Positions 1 to 11,893 of a DNA stretch of 64,000 bases are shown piece by piece. Under the pieces are notes generated by a model. That model was not told where the DNA came from and searched no databases. It worked only from the letters and a program-made list of their open reading frames with translations. How positions within the stretch are numbered: position 1 is the stretch's first letter; every line of letters starts with the position of its first letter. The stretch spans positions 351,822 through 415,821 of the forward strand of contig NZ_CP095096.1 of the NCBI RefSeq assembly GCF_025561445.1, read 5' to 3'. The position numbers and the translations under genes are program-made. The stretch is from Staphylococcus sp. IVB6181. Its GTDB lineage: Bacteria; Bacillota; Bacilli; Staphylococcales; Staphylococcaceae.

Positions 1-344
1 AAAAATTAGATATTAAAGCAGTAGATGCGCAACAAACAGCACGTGCATTAGACGATGTGGATATTTCAGTTATCAACAATGGTGTAGCAACTAAAGCTGG
101 TTTAGATGCGAAAAAAGATCCAATCTACTTAGAAAGTGATGACGCGAAAGCTTCACAACCATACATCAACATTATCGCTGTTAACTCTAAAGACAAAGAT
201 AATAAAACATTGAAAAAAGTTGCGGAACTTTACCACTCTAAAGAAGCACGCAAAGCATTAAAAAAAGAAACAAAAGACGGTGAAATCATCGTTGACTTAA
301 AACAAGATGAAATCAAAAAAATCAGTGATGATTTGAAAAAATAA
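1..344 (+). CDS. metQ: MetQ/NlpA-family substrate-binding lipoprotein, C-terminal part (5' end outside window)
   Basis: The reading frame is open from base 3 and stops with TAA at 342-344, giving about 113 C-terminal residues. The stretch QTARALDDVDISVINNG followed by a late SQPYINIIAV segment is typical of the second lobe of NlpA/MetQ lipoproteins, the extracellular methionine-binding component of the MetNPQ ABC importer. The signal peptide, lipobox and ligand pocket lie upstream of the window, so the exact substrate cannot be read here. In Firmicutes this gene is usually last in metNPQ, which fits the terminator directly after it. Family assignment is fairly secure; methionine specificity is inferred from the family. 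Confidence 0.75.
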   Translation, partial: KLDIKAVDAQQTARALDDVDISVINNGVATKAGLDAKKDPIYLESDDAKASQPYINIIAVNSKDKDNKTLKKVAELYHSKEARKALKKETKDGEIIVDLKQDEIKKISDDLKK

Positions 345-362
345 ATTAATCTAGTTTTCTTG

Positions 363-395
363 AAAGCATACTTAATTTAGGTATGCTTTTTTTTT
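363..395 (+). terminator. Rho-independent terminator after metQ
   Basis: A nine-base-pair stem (AAAGCATAC at 363-371 with GTATGCTTT at 381-389) runs into a T tract, 19 bases after the stop codon. Confidence 0.9.
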
Positions 396-502
396 ATCTG
401 GTATCTTATTGATAAAGATATTTTAAAATCTAAAGATTAAAGTAATTAAGGGACAGTAAATGAAAAGGGATATGCAGTATAAACTAAGCCATAGCTAGTT
501 TT

Positions 503-538
503 AAAGGTCGTAATCTTTATTGAGTGCGACCTTTTTTT
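503..538 (+). terminator. Second terminator-like hairpin
   Basis: AAAGGTCG (503-510) pairs with CGACCTTT (527-534), followed by further Ts. No gene lies between it and the previous terminator, so it may be a backup terminator or the end of an unseen small RNA. The rest of 396-782 is AT-rich with no supportable gene; it is the leader and promoter region of the AraC gene that follows. Confidence 0.6.
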
Positions 539-782
539 AATGTTATAGGGAAATCCCTGATTTTGTATTTAATTTTAATTAATTTTTGAAAAGTATTCAA
601 TTCTGAACAACTTTGTTATATGATAGTTAGGTTAATTCTCACAAGAGAACCCCTTTAACACACACTTCGCAAACGACCCTTTTTGTTTGCATTTCACTTT
701 TAACTACACTTTTTATTCACTTTTATATCCATTTTTATGATTTATCTTGCGTTATTTTATCAACTTAATAGGAGCAGCAACT

Positions 783-1604
783 ATGGACTGTACATACAAT
801 ATTTTTACTTCAACTTTTTGTAATTTCGAATTAATGCATAACAGCCAGTACATTACAGTATATTTTGTGATAAGCGGCAGAGCAAAAATGATCATGGATG
901 AAAGGAAAGCTGAGTATTCGGCAGGAGATATCTTTATCACTACGCCGGAAATGAGAGTCTCGCATATCCAAAGTATTAAAGGCAGTATTATTTGTCTGTC
1001 TATTAATAAAATCCACTTTAATAAATACTATTTAAGAATCTCGGGGAAAATCAAGAAAACACATGAAATCAAATGCGGCATGAAGAAAGCTATGCTGAAC
1101 TATATTCGTTATGTGTATGAGGAAGATCTGCTGATGGCAGATATTAATGTCATTAAACTGATTAATTATATGCATATATATTATAGTGAATTTGATAGTT
1201 ATATATTTAACTTCACGAGAAATGAAATAATAGTTAAAGCGATTACACATATTAATAATAACTATAAAGCACCTTTGGCATTGGGGGATGTTGCACAATG
1301 TTTATTTGTGAACAGCAGCTTTCTTTCGAGAAAGTTTAAAGCTGAAATGCGCATGGGTTTTAGTGAATATGTCAGACGCATCAAACTTTATCGTTTCGCA
1401 GAAGACTTGCTGGTCAGCGGTAATGAAAAAGAACTGTGGAAAACGTATCATTTTGCTAGTTACCGTACCTTTTTGAAGAACTTTAAATCGCAATTCAACA
1501 TGACACCGACAGAGTTTATATTGCAATCAAAACAATGCAAAATCGAAGAAAAAACAGTAACTGAAAACATTTACAAACAAGCTTTAGAATATTTAAAAGA
1601 ATAA
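783..1604 (+). CDS. AraC-family transcriptional regulator (upstream paralogue)
   Basis: The protein has 274 residues when started at the ATG at 783, which has AGGAG at 770-774, eight bases upstream; an in-frame start at 747 lacks such a site. The N-terminal half is a cupin-like sensing region (YFVISG, AGDIFITTP). Residues about 145-250 form the double helix-turn-helix of AraC/XylS proteins, with FLSRKFKAEM in the first motif and the usual SYRTFLKNFKSQFNMTPTEF end in the second. It is clearly related along its whole length to the regulator at 10837-11667, and the two genes flank the giant surface-protein gene in the same orientation. That arrangement suggests, but does not prove, that they control it. 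The ligand is unknown. Confidence 0.85.
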   Translation: MDCTYNIFTSTFCNFELMHNSQYITVYFVISGRAKMIMDERKAEYSAGDIFITTPEMRVSHIQSIKGSIICLSINKIHFNKYYLRISGKIKKTHEIKCGMKKAMLNYIRYVYEEDLLMADINVIKLINYMHIYYSEFDSYIFNFTRNEIIVKAITHINNNYKAPLALGDVAQCLFVNSSFLSRKFKAEMRMGFSEYVRRIKLYRFAEDLLVSGNEKELWKTYHFASYRTFLKNFKSQFNMTPTEFILQSKQCKIEEKTVTENIYKQALEYLKE

Positions 1605-3689
1605 ATAAAACTAAATAATAATCATATTCTAGTTGGTTACACTTTTTTACTTTAGACATACACTATTTTTACTATTCATTTGATGTTCATCTTTTTTTGT
1701 CGAAAATACGTTAATATAAATTTTGTTCTCTTAACGAGCAACAGTTAAGGGATGAAAATAAAGTCATCATTTTCAGCATATAGACAAAGATACAACGGAG
1801 GAACCATCAATGAAACAACAATCAAAGAGAAGACTTGATTTTCTGCCGAATAAGCAAAACAAGTATTCAATCCGTAAATTTACGGTAGGCACCGCTTCTA
1901 TCCTCGTAGGAGCAACATTCTTGTTTGGACTCAGCCATGAGGCGCAAGCAGCAGAAGAACAAACACCAAATGACGTTACAGTACAATCTCAATCTGTAAA
2001 TACACATTCAAACAATGAATCAGCGTCTCAACCATCCCAAGAGACATCTGATACAGCAGCCGTTACACCGCCCGTAACAACAGAGGCCCCTGCTTCTGAA
2101 ACAGCTGCACCAACAAATCCAAATGCAACACCAACTACATCACAAGAATCAACTTCACAACAAAAAGCTCCAACATCAGAAACGAATGAAGTTTCAACTC
2201 AAACAACAACCGCTTCACAAACAACACCAACATCATCAGAATCAACACCAGTTGTCGAACAGCAACCAACTTCAGAAACAATCGCGAAACCGCGTACAAG
2301 ACGTGCTTTAGAAACTGCAGATACATTTGAAAGTATACCTGCACCTGTAAACAATGAAACATATAACGGGAAAATTATTGATTATAGTGGCGATTTAGTT
2401 AAGAAAGTAGAAAATCCAGGAAAAACCGTTGCTCCGGATTACATCAACTTTTCTCCTAAATTTACAAACTATGATAGTAAATCATACTCGTTCTTAACAA
2501 ATGGAACAAACGTAACAAGCAAGAAGCTTACAAATACAAATGATGGAGCTATTCATGCTTATTTAGGTGATTACATTACTTTAAATAACACAAGCCCAGA
2601 AGCTTATGTATATATCAATAATGTGGGTATAGCAGATGGTCATAAAGTAGATGCATTAGTTCATGTTACAAGAGATCAAGCTTCAACAAACTTTCCGACT
2701 GATATTAGATATTTCTTCACTTCAGGACGTGATATGTTGTCTATGACTTCTCAAGACGGAGGAGGCACAACAGCAAATATTAAGTTCTTGCAAAACATTG
2801 AAGAAGCAAGACTTGATGAATTTTACAATACGATTCAAAATGGAACATCGATTTCTTCAGTGGTTGATGGTTTAAATGCATTGAATAGCGAAGCACATCC
2901 AGTCAGCGGGTTACTTAATATTTATGATTTAGATGATTATGATAGAAACAAAGCAGTTGATGTTAGAAAATCTGTAACATTCAATCGCAATGAAATTAAT
3001 GAACTTTATGTAAGTAATCAACAACCATTTCCTGCTACAGCTAATTTAGAGTTGAAAGATGGGAAAATAATTATCTCTACTGGTGAACAGCCAAGAGGCG
3101 GAGTAGAAGAATATCCTAACCGAGTAACAGCCACATTCCAAGACAAGAGTGAACTGACATACAGTATGACAGGAAGAAATGCATCAGGGACTGCTTTTCA
3201 TGTTAAAGGAATTTTGTTAGTTCCGATTCAACCTTATACAACACAAGTCGTTAATCCGGTTAACGGAACAGATGGAAAAGTTACAGTTACTCAGTATATC
3301 CCGACAAGAGAAGTGTCTCAACCTGCTACTTTACCATCAAAAGTAGAAATTTCAGCAGAGTTTCCACAAGGCATTAGTGCAACGGCACAGCCGAACACAA
3401 GTGATTTCGCAGCTTCGCAGAATGGTACGAATAAAGTGATCTTAACCAGCACTACACAAGCTTTATCTAAACCAAGTTTTTATGACCACACTTATGTGCT
3501 TCCAATTACTTTAAAACATGAATTAACAGTTAATGATATCAGTTCAAATTCAGAAAAGTGGTTGAAATTAAAAGAATATTACGATGGTGATGTTTTAAAT
3601 GTTCCTGTGAAATGGTCATTTGATAATGGTGATAAACAGTGGGATAACCTTACAACAGACCATTCAACAGTACCGTTAAAACTTTCAGA

Positions 3690-6600
3690 CGAATTAAAAA
3701 GGGAAATCGATAAACAAATTATGGCAGAAGCAACAGCTTCAGTTGAAGAAGCGAAGATTGCACATGCACAAGCTAAAGAAAAGGCACAAGCGATTGTTTC
3801 AGATCAATTAGTGAACAGCAATGAAGCAACAGAACTTCAAACAAGTATTCAATCAGCAACAGATAAAAAATCAATTGCACAAGAAAAAGTGAATCAGCTG
3901 CCAGAACGTTTAAAAATACAATTACAAGCAGAATTAGATCAACTTACTCCAATTGCAGTACCGGATATCAATGATAAAAATAATAACAATATCAGCGATG
4001 AACAAGATGAGCTGATTGCACAAGCGGAAGCATTGATTGCGGATGCATCCAAAGCGGAAGAAACAGCAAAATCAGCATTAAATCAATTAAATGCTGATAA
4101 CGCGATTTCACCAGAAGACAATACTCAGCTTACTCAATTGCAAAATGACTTTACAGAGAAAAAACAAGCAGCAAAAGATAAAATCGCATCTATTCAACAG
4201 CCGCATCAAGGTCCATTAACTGAAAAGCTAAACAAACTCTTAGGTATTCATGTACCAGAGGTTAATGACAGAGATGGTAACGGAAAACCGGATGACTTAG
4301 ATGCTCAAGAGCAGAAAAATACAGATTTGCTTAACGCAGCAGCTGATTTGGTAGCTAAAGCGGAAGAAGCAGACAAAACAGCTCAAACAAAACTTCAATC
4401 AGCGGTTGATAATAATTTAATCACACCAGAAGAAAGTACAGACTTAATTTCAGCAAAAGATAATGCAGCAGCGACAAAGGCAAAAGCAGAAGAAGCGGTA
4501 CATGCGTTACCTCAAGATATGCAAAATTCATTATTAGACCGTTTGAATAAATTACATGGTATTGAAGTACCTAGCATCAACGATAAAAACAAAAATGATA
4601 TTCCAGACACTCAAGATGAATTGATAGAAGCAGCAAAACTCTCAATTAAAGAAGTGCAAGATGCAGATGCAACAGCGAAATCAGAACTTGCGACAGCACA
4701 AGCAGATCAATTAATTAATCCAACAGAACATAGCAACTTAGACAGATTGCAAAATGGTTTTACTACTAAGAAACAATCAGCAACAGATAAAGTGAATGCA
4801 ATTGATCCAAAATATCGCAAAGATTTACCAGAACAACTTCAAGCATTAACAGGTATAACAGTGCCAGAAGTGAATGATGCTAATAGCAACGGCAAACCTG
4901 ATAGTGAAGAACAACAAGAACAACAAGATGTAGCATTGCAAGCAGCAACAGATTTAGTAGAGAAAGCAGAAGCAGCAGATAGAGCAGCGCAAGAACAACT
5001 TCTATCAGCAAATGACAATAACTTAATTACACCAGAAGAGCATACAAGTTTAACAGCAGCTAAAGATAGCGCATTAACAACAAAGACAGCAGCTGAAGCA
5101 GTTAAAGCATTACCTCAAAATGTACAAGAATCATTATTAGAGCGTCTGAACAAATTACATGGTATTGAAGTGCCTAGTATCAATGATAAGAATAGTAACG
5201 GTATTCCAGACGATCAAGATGCGTTAATTAATGAGGCGACGAAAGCTTATGAATATGCAAAAGCAGGAGAAGACATCGTAAAAACCGAACTTGCCAAAGC
5301 ACAAGCAGACAGTGTGATTAATCCTGAAGAACACACAATGGTGGGTGCATTACAAGATGCATTCGGTCAAAAGAAAGCAGAGGCAGAATCAAAGGTTAAT
5401 GCAATAGATGAAAAGTATCGTGGTGAATTGCCGGAAAAAGTTGCAGCATTAATAGGCGTAACAGTACCGGAAGTGAATGATGCTAATAGCAACGCCAAGC
5501 TTGATAGCCAAGAACAACAAGAGCAAAAAGCACAACAAGAAGCAGCATTGCAAGCAGCGACAGATTTAGTAGAGAAAGCAGAAGCAGCAGATAGAGCAGC
5601 GCAAGAACAACTTCAATCAGCAAATGACAATAAATTAATTACACCAGAAGAGCATACAAGTTTAACAACCGCTAAAGATAGCGCAGCAACAACAAAATCA
5701 GCAGCAGATGAAGCAGTTAAAGCATTACCTCAAGATGTACAAGAATCATTATTAGAGCGTCTGAACAAACTACATGGTATTGAAGTGCCTAGTATCAATG
5801 ATAAGAATAGTAACGGTATTCCAGATAATCAAGATGAGTTAATCAAAGCAGCAGAACTTTCAATTAAAGAGGCACAAAATGCAGATGCCTTAGCTAAATC
5901 AGAACTTGCGACAGCACAGGCAGATCAAGTAATTAATCCAACAGAGCATAACAACTTAGATGAATTACAAAATGATTTTACTACTAAGAAACAAGCAGCA
6001 ACAGATAAAGTGAATGCGATTGATGAAAAGTATCGCAGAGATTTACCAGAACAACTTCAAGCATTAACAGGTATAACAGTGCCAAAAGTGAATGACGCAA
6101 ATAATAATGGTCAATCTGATGATGCGGAACAAGCAGCACTCGATACATTACTTGCAGATGCAAAGGCAGCACTAGAGAAAGCTAAAGCTGCAGATCAAGC
6201 GGCGAAAGCACAATTAAGCGAAACGGAACAAGATCAAGTGATTAATCCTGTTGAACACGAAGGTTTAGAAGCAGCGAAAACGACAGCAGCAACTACGAAG
6301 TCAGAAGCAGCAGACAAAATCAATGCATTACCAGAAACATTACGAGCACCGCTTCAAGCAGAATTAGATCAACTTAACGGTATCACTATCCCTAGTATCA
6401 ATGATAAAAATACAAATCAAATCCCAGATGATCAAGATGCATTAATTGAAGCAGCAAAAGCAGCTATCCAAGCAGCCGAAGCAGCAGATGCTTTTGCAAA
6501 AGCAGCATTGAATAAAGCTGATGAAAACCAAGCTATTACACCAGAAGAACATCAACAACTTTCAGGTTTGCAAGCAGACTTTGTTCAAAAGAAAGCAGCA

Positions 6601-9600
6601 GAGCAAGCAGTCAATGCAATTAACGAAGCCTTCCGTGGAGTATTACCTGGGAAATTAGCAGCATTAACAGGTATTGATGTTCCAGAAGTGAACGATGCTG
6701 ACAGTAATGGCAAACTTGATGCAGCAGAAGCACAAGAACTTCAAGATGCATTACAAGCAGCAACAGAATTAGTAGAGAAAGCAGAAGCGGCAGATAGAGC
6801 AGCGCAAGAACAACTTCAATCAGCGAATACAAATGATTTAATTACACCAGAAGAACATACAAGTTTAACAGCAGCCAAAGACAATGCAGCAACAACAAAA
6901 TCAGCAGCTGATGAAGCAGTTAAAGCATTACCAGAAGCAGTAGAAGGACCATTGCTTGAAAGATTGAATCAGCTTCATAACATCCAAGTACCAAGTATCA
7001 ACGATGAGAACAACAATAATATACCAGACAACCAAGATGAATTAATTAAAGAAGCAGAAGTATCACTTAAAGAGGTACAAGAAGCGGATGCTTCAGCCAA
7101 CTCAGAATTAACAAAAGCACAAGCAGACCAGGTCATTAATTCAACAGAACATGACAACTTAGACGGATTGCAAAATAATTTCACAACTAAGAAACAAGAA
7201 GCAGAAGAAAAAGTGAATGCGATTGATGAAAGATATCGCGGAGGTTTACCGCAACAACTTGCAGCTTTAAATGGTATTAATGTGCCTTCAGTCAATGATG
7301 AGAATTCAAACGGTATTGAAGACAGCATAGACAGCTTGTTAGCAGATGCACAAAAATCAATTGATGCAGCGAAAGAGATGGCAGGTCAAGCACAAGACAA
7401 ACTCAACGAAGCTAAAGCAGATCAATTAATTAATCCTAAAGAGCTAGAAGCACTTACAGGTATTAAGAATTTAGCGGAAGCGAATAAACAAGCAGCACAA
7501 GCTAAAATCAACAACTTGCCTCAACAATATCAAGCACCGTTGCAAGCACAATTGGATCAAATCAACACAATTGCATTACCTGAAGTCAACGATAAAGATG
7601 CGAATCAAATCGATGACCACACTGATGAACTTAAAGCTGCAGTTCAAGCTTTAGTAGATGAAGCAAAAGCCGCAAATCAAGCTGCACACCAAGAGAAATC
7701 AGATATCGAAAAAGATAACTTGGTAACACCTTTGGAACAAGCACAATTAAAAGATAAAGCGCGTTATGCAGCAGAAGCAAAACAATTAGCACAAAGAGCT
7801 GTGGATATGATTTCAGAAACATTGAGACCTGAATTCCAAACACAATTAGATGCGTTAATTCCAGTTGAAATGACAAACATTAATGACCAAAATTCAAATG
7901 GCATTAATGATGTACAAGACCGATTGATTGAAGATGCGCAAAAAGCAATTAAAGCAGCACAAGATGCAGAAGCAGCAGCTCAAATCGGATTAAACGCTGC
8001 ATTAGACAATGAAGTAATCACTGATAGCGAACAAAACATTTTAGATGCACTTCAAAAAGATTTCGCAGCTAAGAAAGCAATTGCACAAGAAAAAGTAGGT
8101 TTAGTCGAGGATGCTTTAAAAGGTGATATGCCACGTACATTAGAGCAATTACACGGTATCACTGTACCTGAAGTCAATGACAAAAATCATAACGATGTTG
8201 ATGATGCTTTAGATGCAGCACTGCAGGCATTGATTCAAAAAGCAGAAGATGCAAATCAAGATGCGCATAAACATTTAGCAGAAGCGAATACAGACAGCTT
8301 AATAACACCAAAAGAATATGAAGCATTAGTTTCAGATCAAACAAAAGCTGATACTACTAAAGAAGAAGCGGTTGCGGCAGTCAAAGAAAGCCATATTCCA
8401 GAAACAGTTAAAGCAGAATTGCTAGAGGTATTGGCACAATTAGACAACATTGATGTACCGAAAATCAATGACGCAAACAACAACAAGATTGCTGATGATG
8501 TAGATGCACAATTAGCCGAAGCTGAGGAATTAGTGAAAAAGGCAGAAGCATTGAATGAAGCAGCACAAAATGAATTGGCAAAAGCAGAAGCTGACCAATT
8601 AATAACACCATCAGAACATCAAGCATTAACACAACAACAAGTATTATTTGAAGGTGCAAAAGCTGCGGCAGAACAATGGGTTGCTCAATTACCAAAAGGA
8701 TATCAATCACAATTCGAAGCACGCCTAAATCCGCTTCACGGCATCAACATTCCAGACATCAACGATCAAAACAGCAACAACATCAAAGATTCAGATGATG
8801 CTGCACGAGCAGAGGCTGAAGAATTTGTGAAGGTCGCTCAATTAATGGATACGAAATTACAAGAAAAATTAAAGGCTTTAACATCAGATGCATTAATCAA
8901 CCCAGAAGAATACGCTCAATTAGCACAACTCAATGCAATTTATGAAGATGTTAAAGAACAAGCAGCAGCTAAAGTCAGTCAATTACCAGCAACACTAAAA
9001 GGCGATTTACCATCGATTTTAGCATCATTAAAAGGTATTGCTTTACCTCAAGTGAATGACAAAAATAATAATGATATTGATGATGCAACAGATCAAAACA
9101 TCAATGAAGCAAACGTTGCGTTAGAGGCAGCAAAAGCAGCGGATAAAGCAGCAAAAGCAGCTTTCAACGAAGCAGTGTCTGACAACTTAGTTACACCAGA
9201 AGAACAAGCAACATTGAAGGCACAACAAGCTAACGCCCAAACTACAAAAGCAATAGCCCAAAGTAAAGTTGAACCATTGCCAACAGAATTAAAAGGCAGC
9301 TTAGAAGAAGAGTTAGCACAACTTACAGGTATAGATGTACTGGAAATCAATGATGCGAATGCAAACGGCACAAACGACATCCAAGACCAATGGTTGAATG
9401 ATGCAATAGAAGCAGTCAACACTGCTAAAGTTGCAGATCAAACAGCTAAAGCACACTACAACGAAGCCGTTACAGACAACTTAGTTACACCAGAAGAACA
9501 AGCAACATTGAAAGAGCAACAAGCCAACGCCCAAAACACAAAAGCAATAGCCCAAAGTAAAGTCGACAGCTTGCCAACAGAATTAAAAGGCAGCTTAGAA

Positions 9601-9640
9601 GATGAGTTAGCACAACTTACAGGTATCGTTGTACCAAACG
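3690..9640 (+). repeat. Nineteen tandem ~100-residue (about 300 nt) units with a D-x-N-x-N-type loop
   Basis: Each unit reads as helices rich in Ala, Glu, Lys and Gln, a conserved D..(I/V)(T/N)PEE turn, a second pair of helices ending LPxxxxxxLxxxLxxLxGI, and then a loop of the form VPxINDxNxNxIxD. I count 19 loops between about 3960 and 9380 plus a degenerate one near 9630, giving a mean period near 100 codons. In units 2-11 two loop types largely alternate (INDKNxNxIPD and VNDAxSNGKxD), which suggests an ancestral two-unit duplication. The loop spacing of Asp and Asn resembles calcium-binding loops of the EF-hand/thrombospondin-3 kind; calcium binding is an inference. Confidence 0.8.
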
Positions 9641-9945
9641 TAAGTGAACACCATGTATCAGAAGCATCATCTGAAGTTTCATCAGAAGTAAACCATGATG
9701 CAGCATCAGTAAATACAGATGAAGTTTTGAATACAGACAATCATCATACTCCAAGTGAAACATCTGAGGTTCATAATCAAAGCGAAAATACTCATGTGAA
9801 TCAATCAAGCAAAGACACTGATACAAATGAGGAAACAGTCACAAAAGAACTTGTCCAAGTTGAAACTGGCAACAATGAAGCTGCAGCGGTACATGAACAA
9901 GTGAAAACTGAACAATCAACTCAGTTGAACTTAGATAAAAATATA

Positions 9946-9948
9946 TAA
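9946..9948 (+). other. In-frame TAA in the first surface-protein gene
   Basis: The stop follows LDKNI and is followed in the same frame by KDSIQAGNNDRVVNTAAE and the anchor region. Only this one codon breaks the gene; a single substitution from CAA, GAA or AAA would explain it. Confidence 0.9.
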
Positions 9949-10224
9949 AAAGATAGTATTCAAGCAGGAAACAATGATCGTGTTGTGAATACTGCTGCTG
10001 AAATCACACATCAAGAAGTACAAAACAACAACACTCACACATCAGAGAAAGCAACAAAAGTTGTGAAACCAGCATCATCTCAATCAAAACAAACATTGCC
10101 GAAAACAGGAAGCACAGCTTCTAATGGTTTATTATTAGGCGGTATTGTCGCATTAATCGGTGCTGCATTCGTATTAAGAAATCGCCGCAGTACAAATGAA
10201 TAAGTGGATTTAATAAGCAAGTGG

Positions 10225-10257
10225 AAGTCGTACTCTTTATGAGTGCGGCTTTTTTTA
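10225..10257 (+). terminator. Terminator of the first surface-protein gene
   Basis: An 11-bp stem (10225-10235 with 10241-10251, two G-U pairs) with a five-base loop is followed by a T run. Confidence 0.85.
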
Positions 10258-10332
10258 TGTAGGTCATGTATCAAAGGTAATGGTTATTTTAAGTTTATGA
10301 AGGTGTTCGTATAGTGAAAGAAGAGGATAAAA

Positions 10333-10368
10333 CAAAAAAAGCCGAGATACAATTAAGTATCTCGACTT
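10333..10368 (-). terminator. Terminator of tRNA-Ser
   Basis: Read on the minus strand, a GAGATAC/GTATCTC stem ends in GGC and a run of seven Ts, just downstream of the tRNA 3' end. Confidence 0.85.
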
Positions 10369-10378
10369 CTATAAGTAG

Positions 10379-10468
10379 CGGAGAAAGAGGGATTCGAACC
10401 CCCGCGAGCCGTTAAGCCCCTGTCGGTTTTCAAGACCGATCCCTTCAGCCGGACTTGGGTATTTCTCC
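10379..10468 (-). tRNA. tRNA-Ser (anticodon UGA)
   Basis: The minus strand gives a 90-nt class II tRNA: acceptor GGAGAAA pairing with TTTCTCC, discriminator G, anticodon stem CGGTC/GACCG with loop CTTGAAA (anticodon TGA), a long variable arm, and the T-arm GGGTTCGAATCCC. The CCA end is not encoded. It has its own promoter and terminator and lies between convergent and divergent protein genes as a single-gene unit. No integrase or attachment duplication was seen beside it. Confidence 0.95.
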
Positions 10469-10490
10469 ATACGTTTTTAACACAAGATTT

Positions 10491-10519
10491 ATTATATAGC
10501 AGAATAGGGAGAGCGTCAA
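10491..10519 (-). promoter_or_regulatory. Promoter of tRNA-Ser
   Basis: On the minus strand TTGACG (10514-10519) and TATAAT (10491-10496) are separated by exactly 17 bases, about 22 bases before the tRNA 5' end. Confidence 0.85.
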
Positions 10520-10836
10520 TAATTTTTTTAATAATCCTTACAAAAAATTGAAACCCTGTTAATCTAGTTTTCATGTAAAGGAAAATAGAAGAAAATGCAT
10601 GAACGTTTTGGAAAAAGTTGTAAAAAAACAGTCAAATTAACATAAAAACCATTCAATTATCTGAAGATTTAGTTTATTATTATAGAGTGAAGCATAAACT
10701 GAAACAATTATGTTTAAAAGCTATTTTATCCCTCTAAAAATAGTGGTTGAAACTTCATTTCTCTCACTTGATTCACTTTCAGCTTTTCCTTTTGATTTAA
10801 AACTATCCAAAACACATATTGATAGGAGGAACATCA

Positions 10837-11667
10837 TTGGATTACAACTATTATGTTTTTACGGCGCCGATATGTATAAAAGACTGCGCACGTTATGACG
10901 AATACTTTAATATCTACTTTGTTTTATCTGGTAAAGTTATCGTAAACAAACTCAATCATGTATTTCATTACAGAGCTGGGGATATCTTTATTCAGGCACC
11001 TAACTTCACATCTCCCGAAATTGAAGTCAAGAAAGGAAAAGTCGCATGCTTATCTATTCATAAAGTCTACTTTGGACAAGTCTACTTAAAAGATGTACCG
11101 AAAGTCGAAAGCAATTTTGAAGTTTATAACTTCATTAAACGCGACTACATTGATGCATTACGATTGGTATATGATAAGAAAATGGTAAAGGCCAATACTG
11201 TCATATTAAGATTGATTAAATACTTGCGCGTCTATGTGGAAAATTTTGATAACTGTCTCTACGGCATTACGAAACACTCAACCATTAATAAAGTGATTCG
11301 CTACGTCAATAATAATTTCCACGAACCATTAAAGCTGTCTAGTATGTCCGCAAGGTTTCATGTCAACCATAGTTATCTTTCGCGTAAATTCAAACAAGAA
11401 TTGCATATGACTTATCAAGAGTATGTGAACAAGGTGAAACTCTATAATGCGGCAGAGTATTTAGCATTGAATACTGATGCCATATCGATGCTGGAAACGA
11501 TGTGGGAAAAATATGCTTTTGCCAGTCAAAGAGCTTATCTTGGCCACTTTATCAATCAGTTTAAACTGGCACCTGAAGAATTTTATATCAAAGCACGCGA
11601 AAAACGCCTTAAAGATCAAGAACTTACAAACAAGGTCTATCGAGAAATTATGAAATTTATAGATTAG
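10837..11667 (+). CDS. AraC-family transcriptional regulator (downstream paralogue)
   Basis: The protein has 276 residues from a TTG start at 10837, chosen because AGGAGG (10824-10829) lies seven bases upstream and because the resulting N-terminus (LDYNYYVFTAP) aligns with MDCTYNIFTST of the paralogue at 783. The N-terminal half carries the cupin-like IYFVLSGK and AGDIFIQAP segments. Residues ~147-255 hold the AraC double helix-turn-helix (HSYLSRKFKQEL; RAYLGHFINQFKLAPEEFY). It follows tRNA-Ser and the surface-protein gene and is transcribed away from them by its own leader (10563-10836, where no gene was seen). Its role in surface-protein control is inferred from position only. Confidence 0.83.
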   Translation: MDYNYYVFTAPICIKDCARYDEYFNIYFVLSGKVIVNKLNHVFHYRAGDIFIQAPNFTSPEIEVKKGKVACLSIHKVYFGQVYLKDVPKVESNFEVYNFIKRDYIDALRLVYDKKMVKANTVILRLIKYLRVYVENFDNCLYGITKHSTINKVIRYVNNNFHEPLKLSSMSARFHVNHSYLSRKFKQELHMTYQEYVNKVKLYNAAEYLALNTDAISMLETMWEKYAFASQRAYLGHFINQFKLAPEEFYIKAREKRLKDQELTNKVYREIMKFID

Positions 11668-11893
11668 CAGTGCCTATTAAAAAGTGTGTACATAATGTAC
11701 CGCTTTTTATTTTTGCCTTTTATTTAAAATAATTAGTAAACAAGCAAGGTACACGTGCTATGCTTATGGATAAGGGGTCTTATAGTTCTATCGCAATTAG
11801 AGTCAAATTAAATAAAATCTTAATTTTATTTGGTGAGTGATAGGGTATAAGTTACTAATGAAATGCGAGAACTAACCAAATGGGGGAATAGTT

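Larger units (their letters stand above)
1810..10203 (+). pseudogene. Giant YSIRK/LPKTG cell-wall surface protein with ~100-residue repeats, interrupted by one in-frame TAA
   Basis: The frame starts at ATG 1810 behind GGAGG and is open for 2712 codons to a TAA at 9946. The same frame then continues without any shift for 84 codons to a canonical anchor: LPKTG at 10096-10110, a hydrophobic segment, and a basic RNRRSTNE tail. Order of parts: YSIRK/GXXS signal peptide (residues ~1-48, cleaved after AQA); Thr/Ser/Gln/Pro-rich linker to ~165; a non-repeated region (~170-630) that I do not recognise but which is the likely ligand-binding head; then 19 helical repeats to ~2600; then an Asp/Ser/His-rich spacer. 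If translation stops at 9946 almost the whole protein would be exported but not sortase-anchored. Repeats recall the stalks of other staphylococcal adhesins but are not the DUF1542 or SD type. The full-length product would have about 2797 residues. Confidence 0.85.

Noticed and set aside
460..498. Twelve-codon frame between the two hairpins after metQ
   Set aside because: No convincing ribosome site or hydrophobic segment; too short to support.
10379..10468. tRNA-Ser as attachment site of an integrated element
   Set aside because: No integrase nearby and no direct duplication of the tRNA 3' end was seen.
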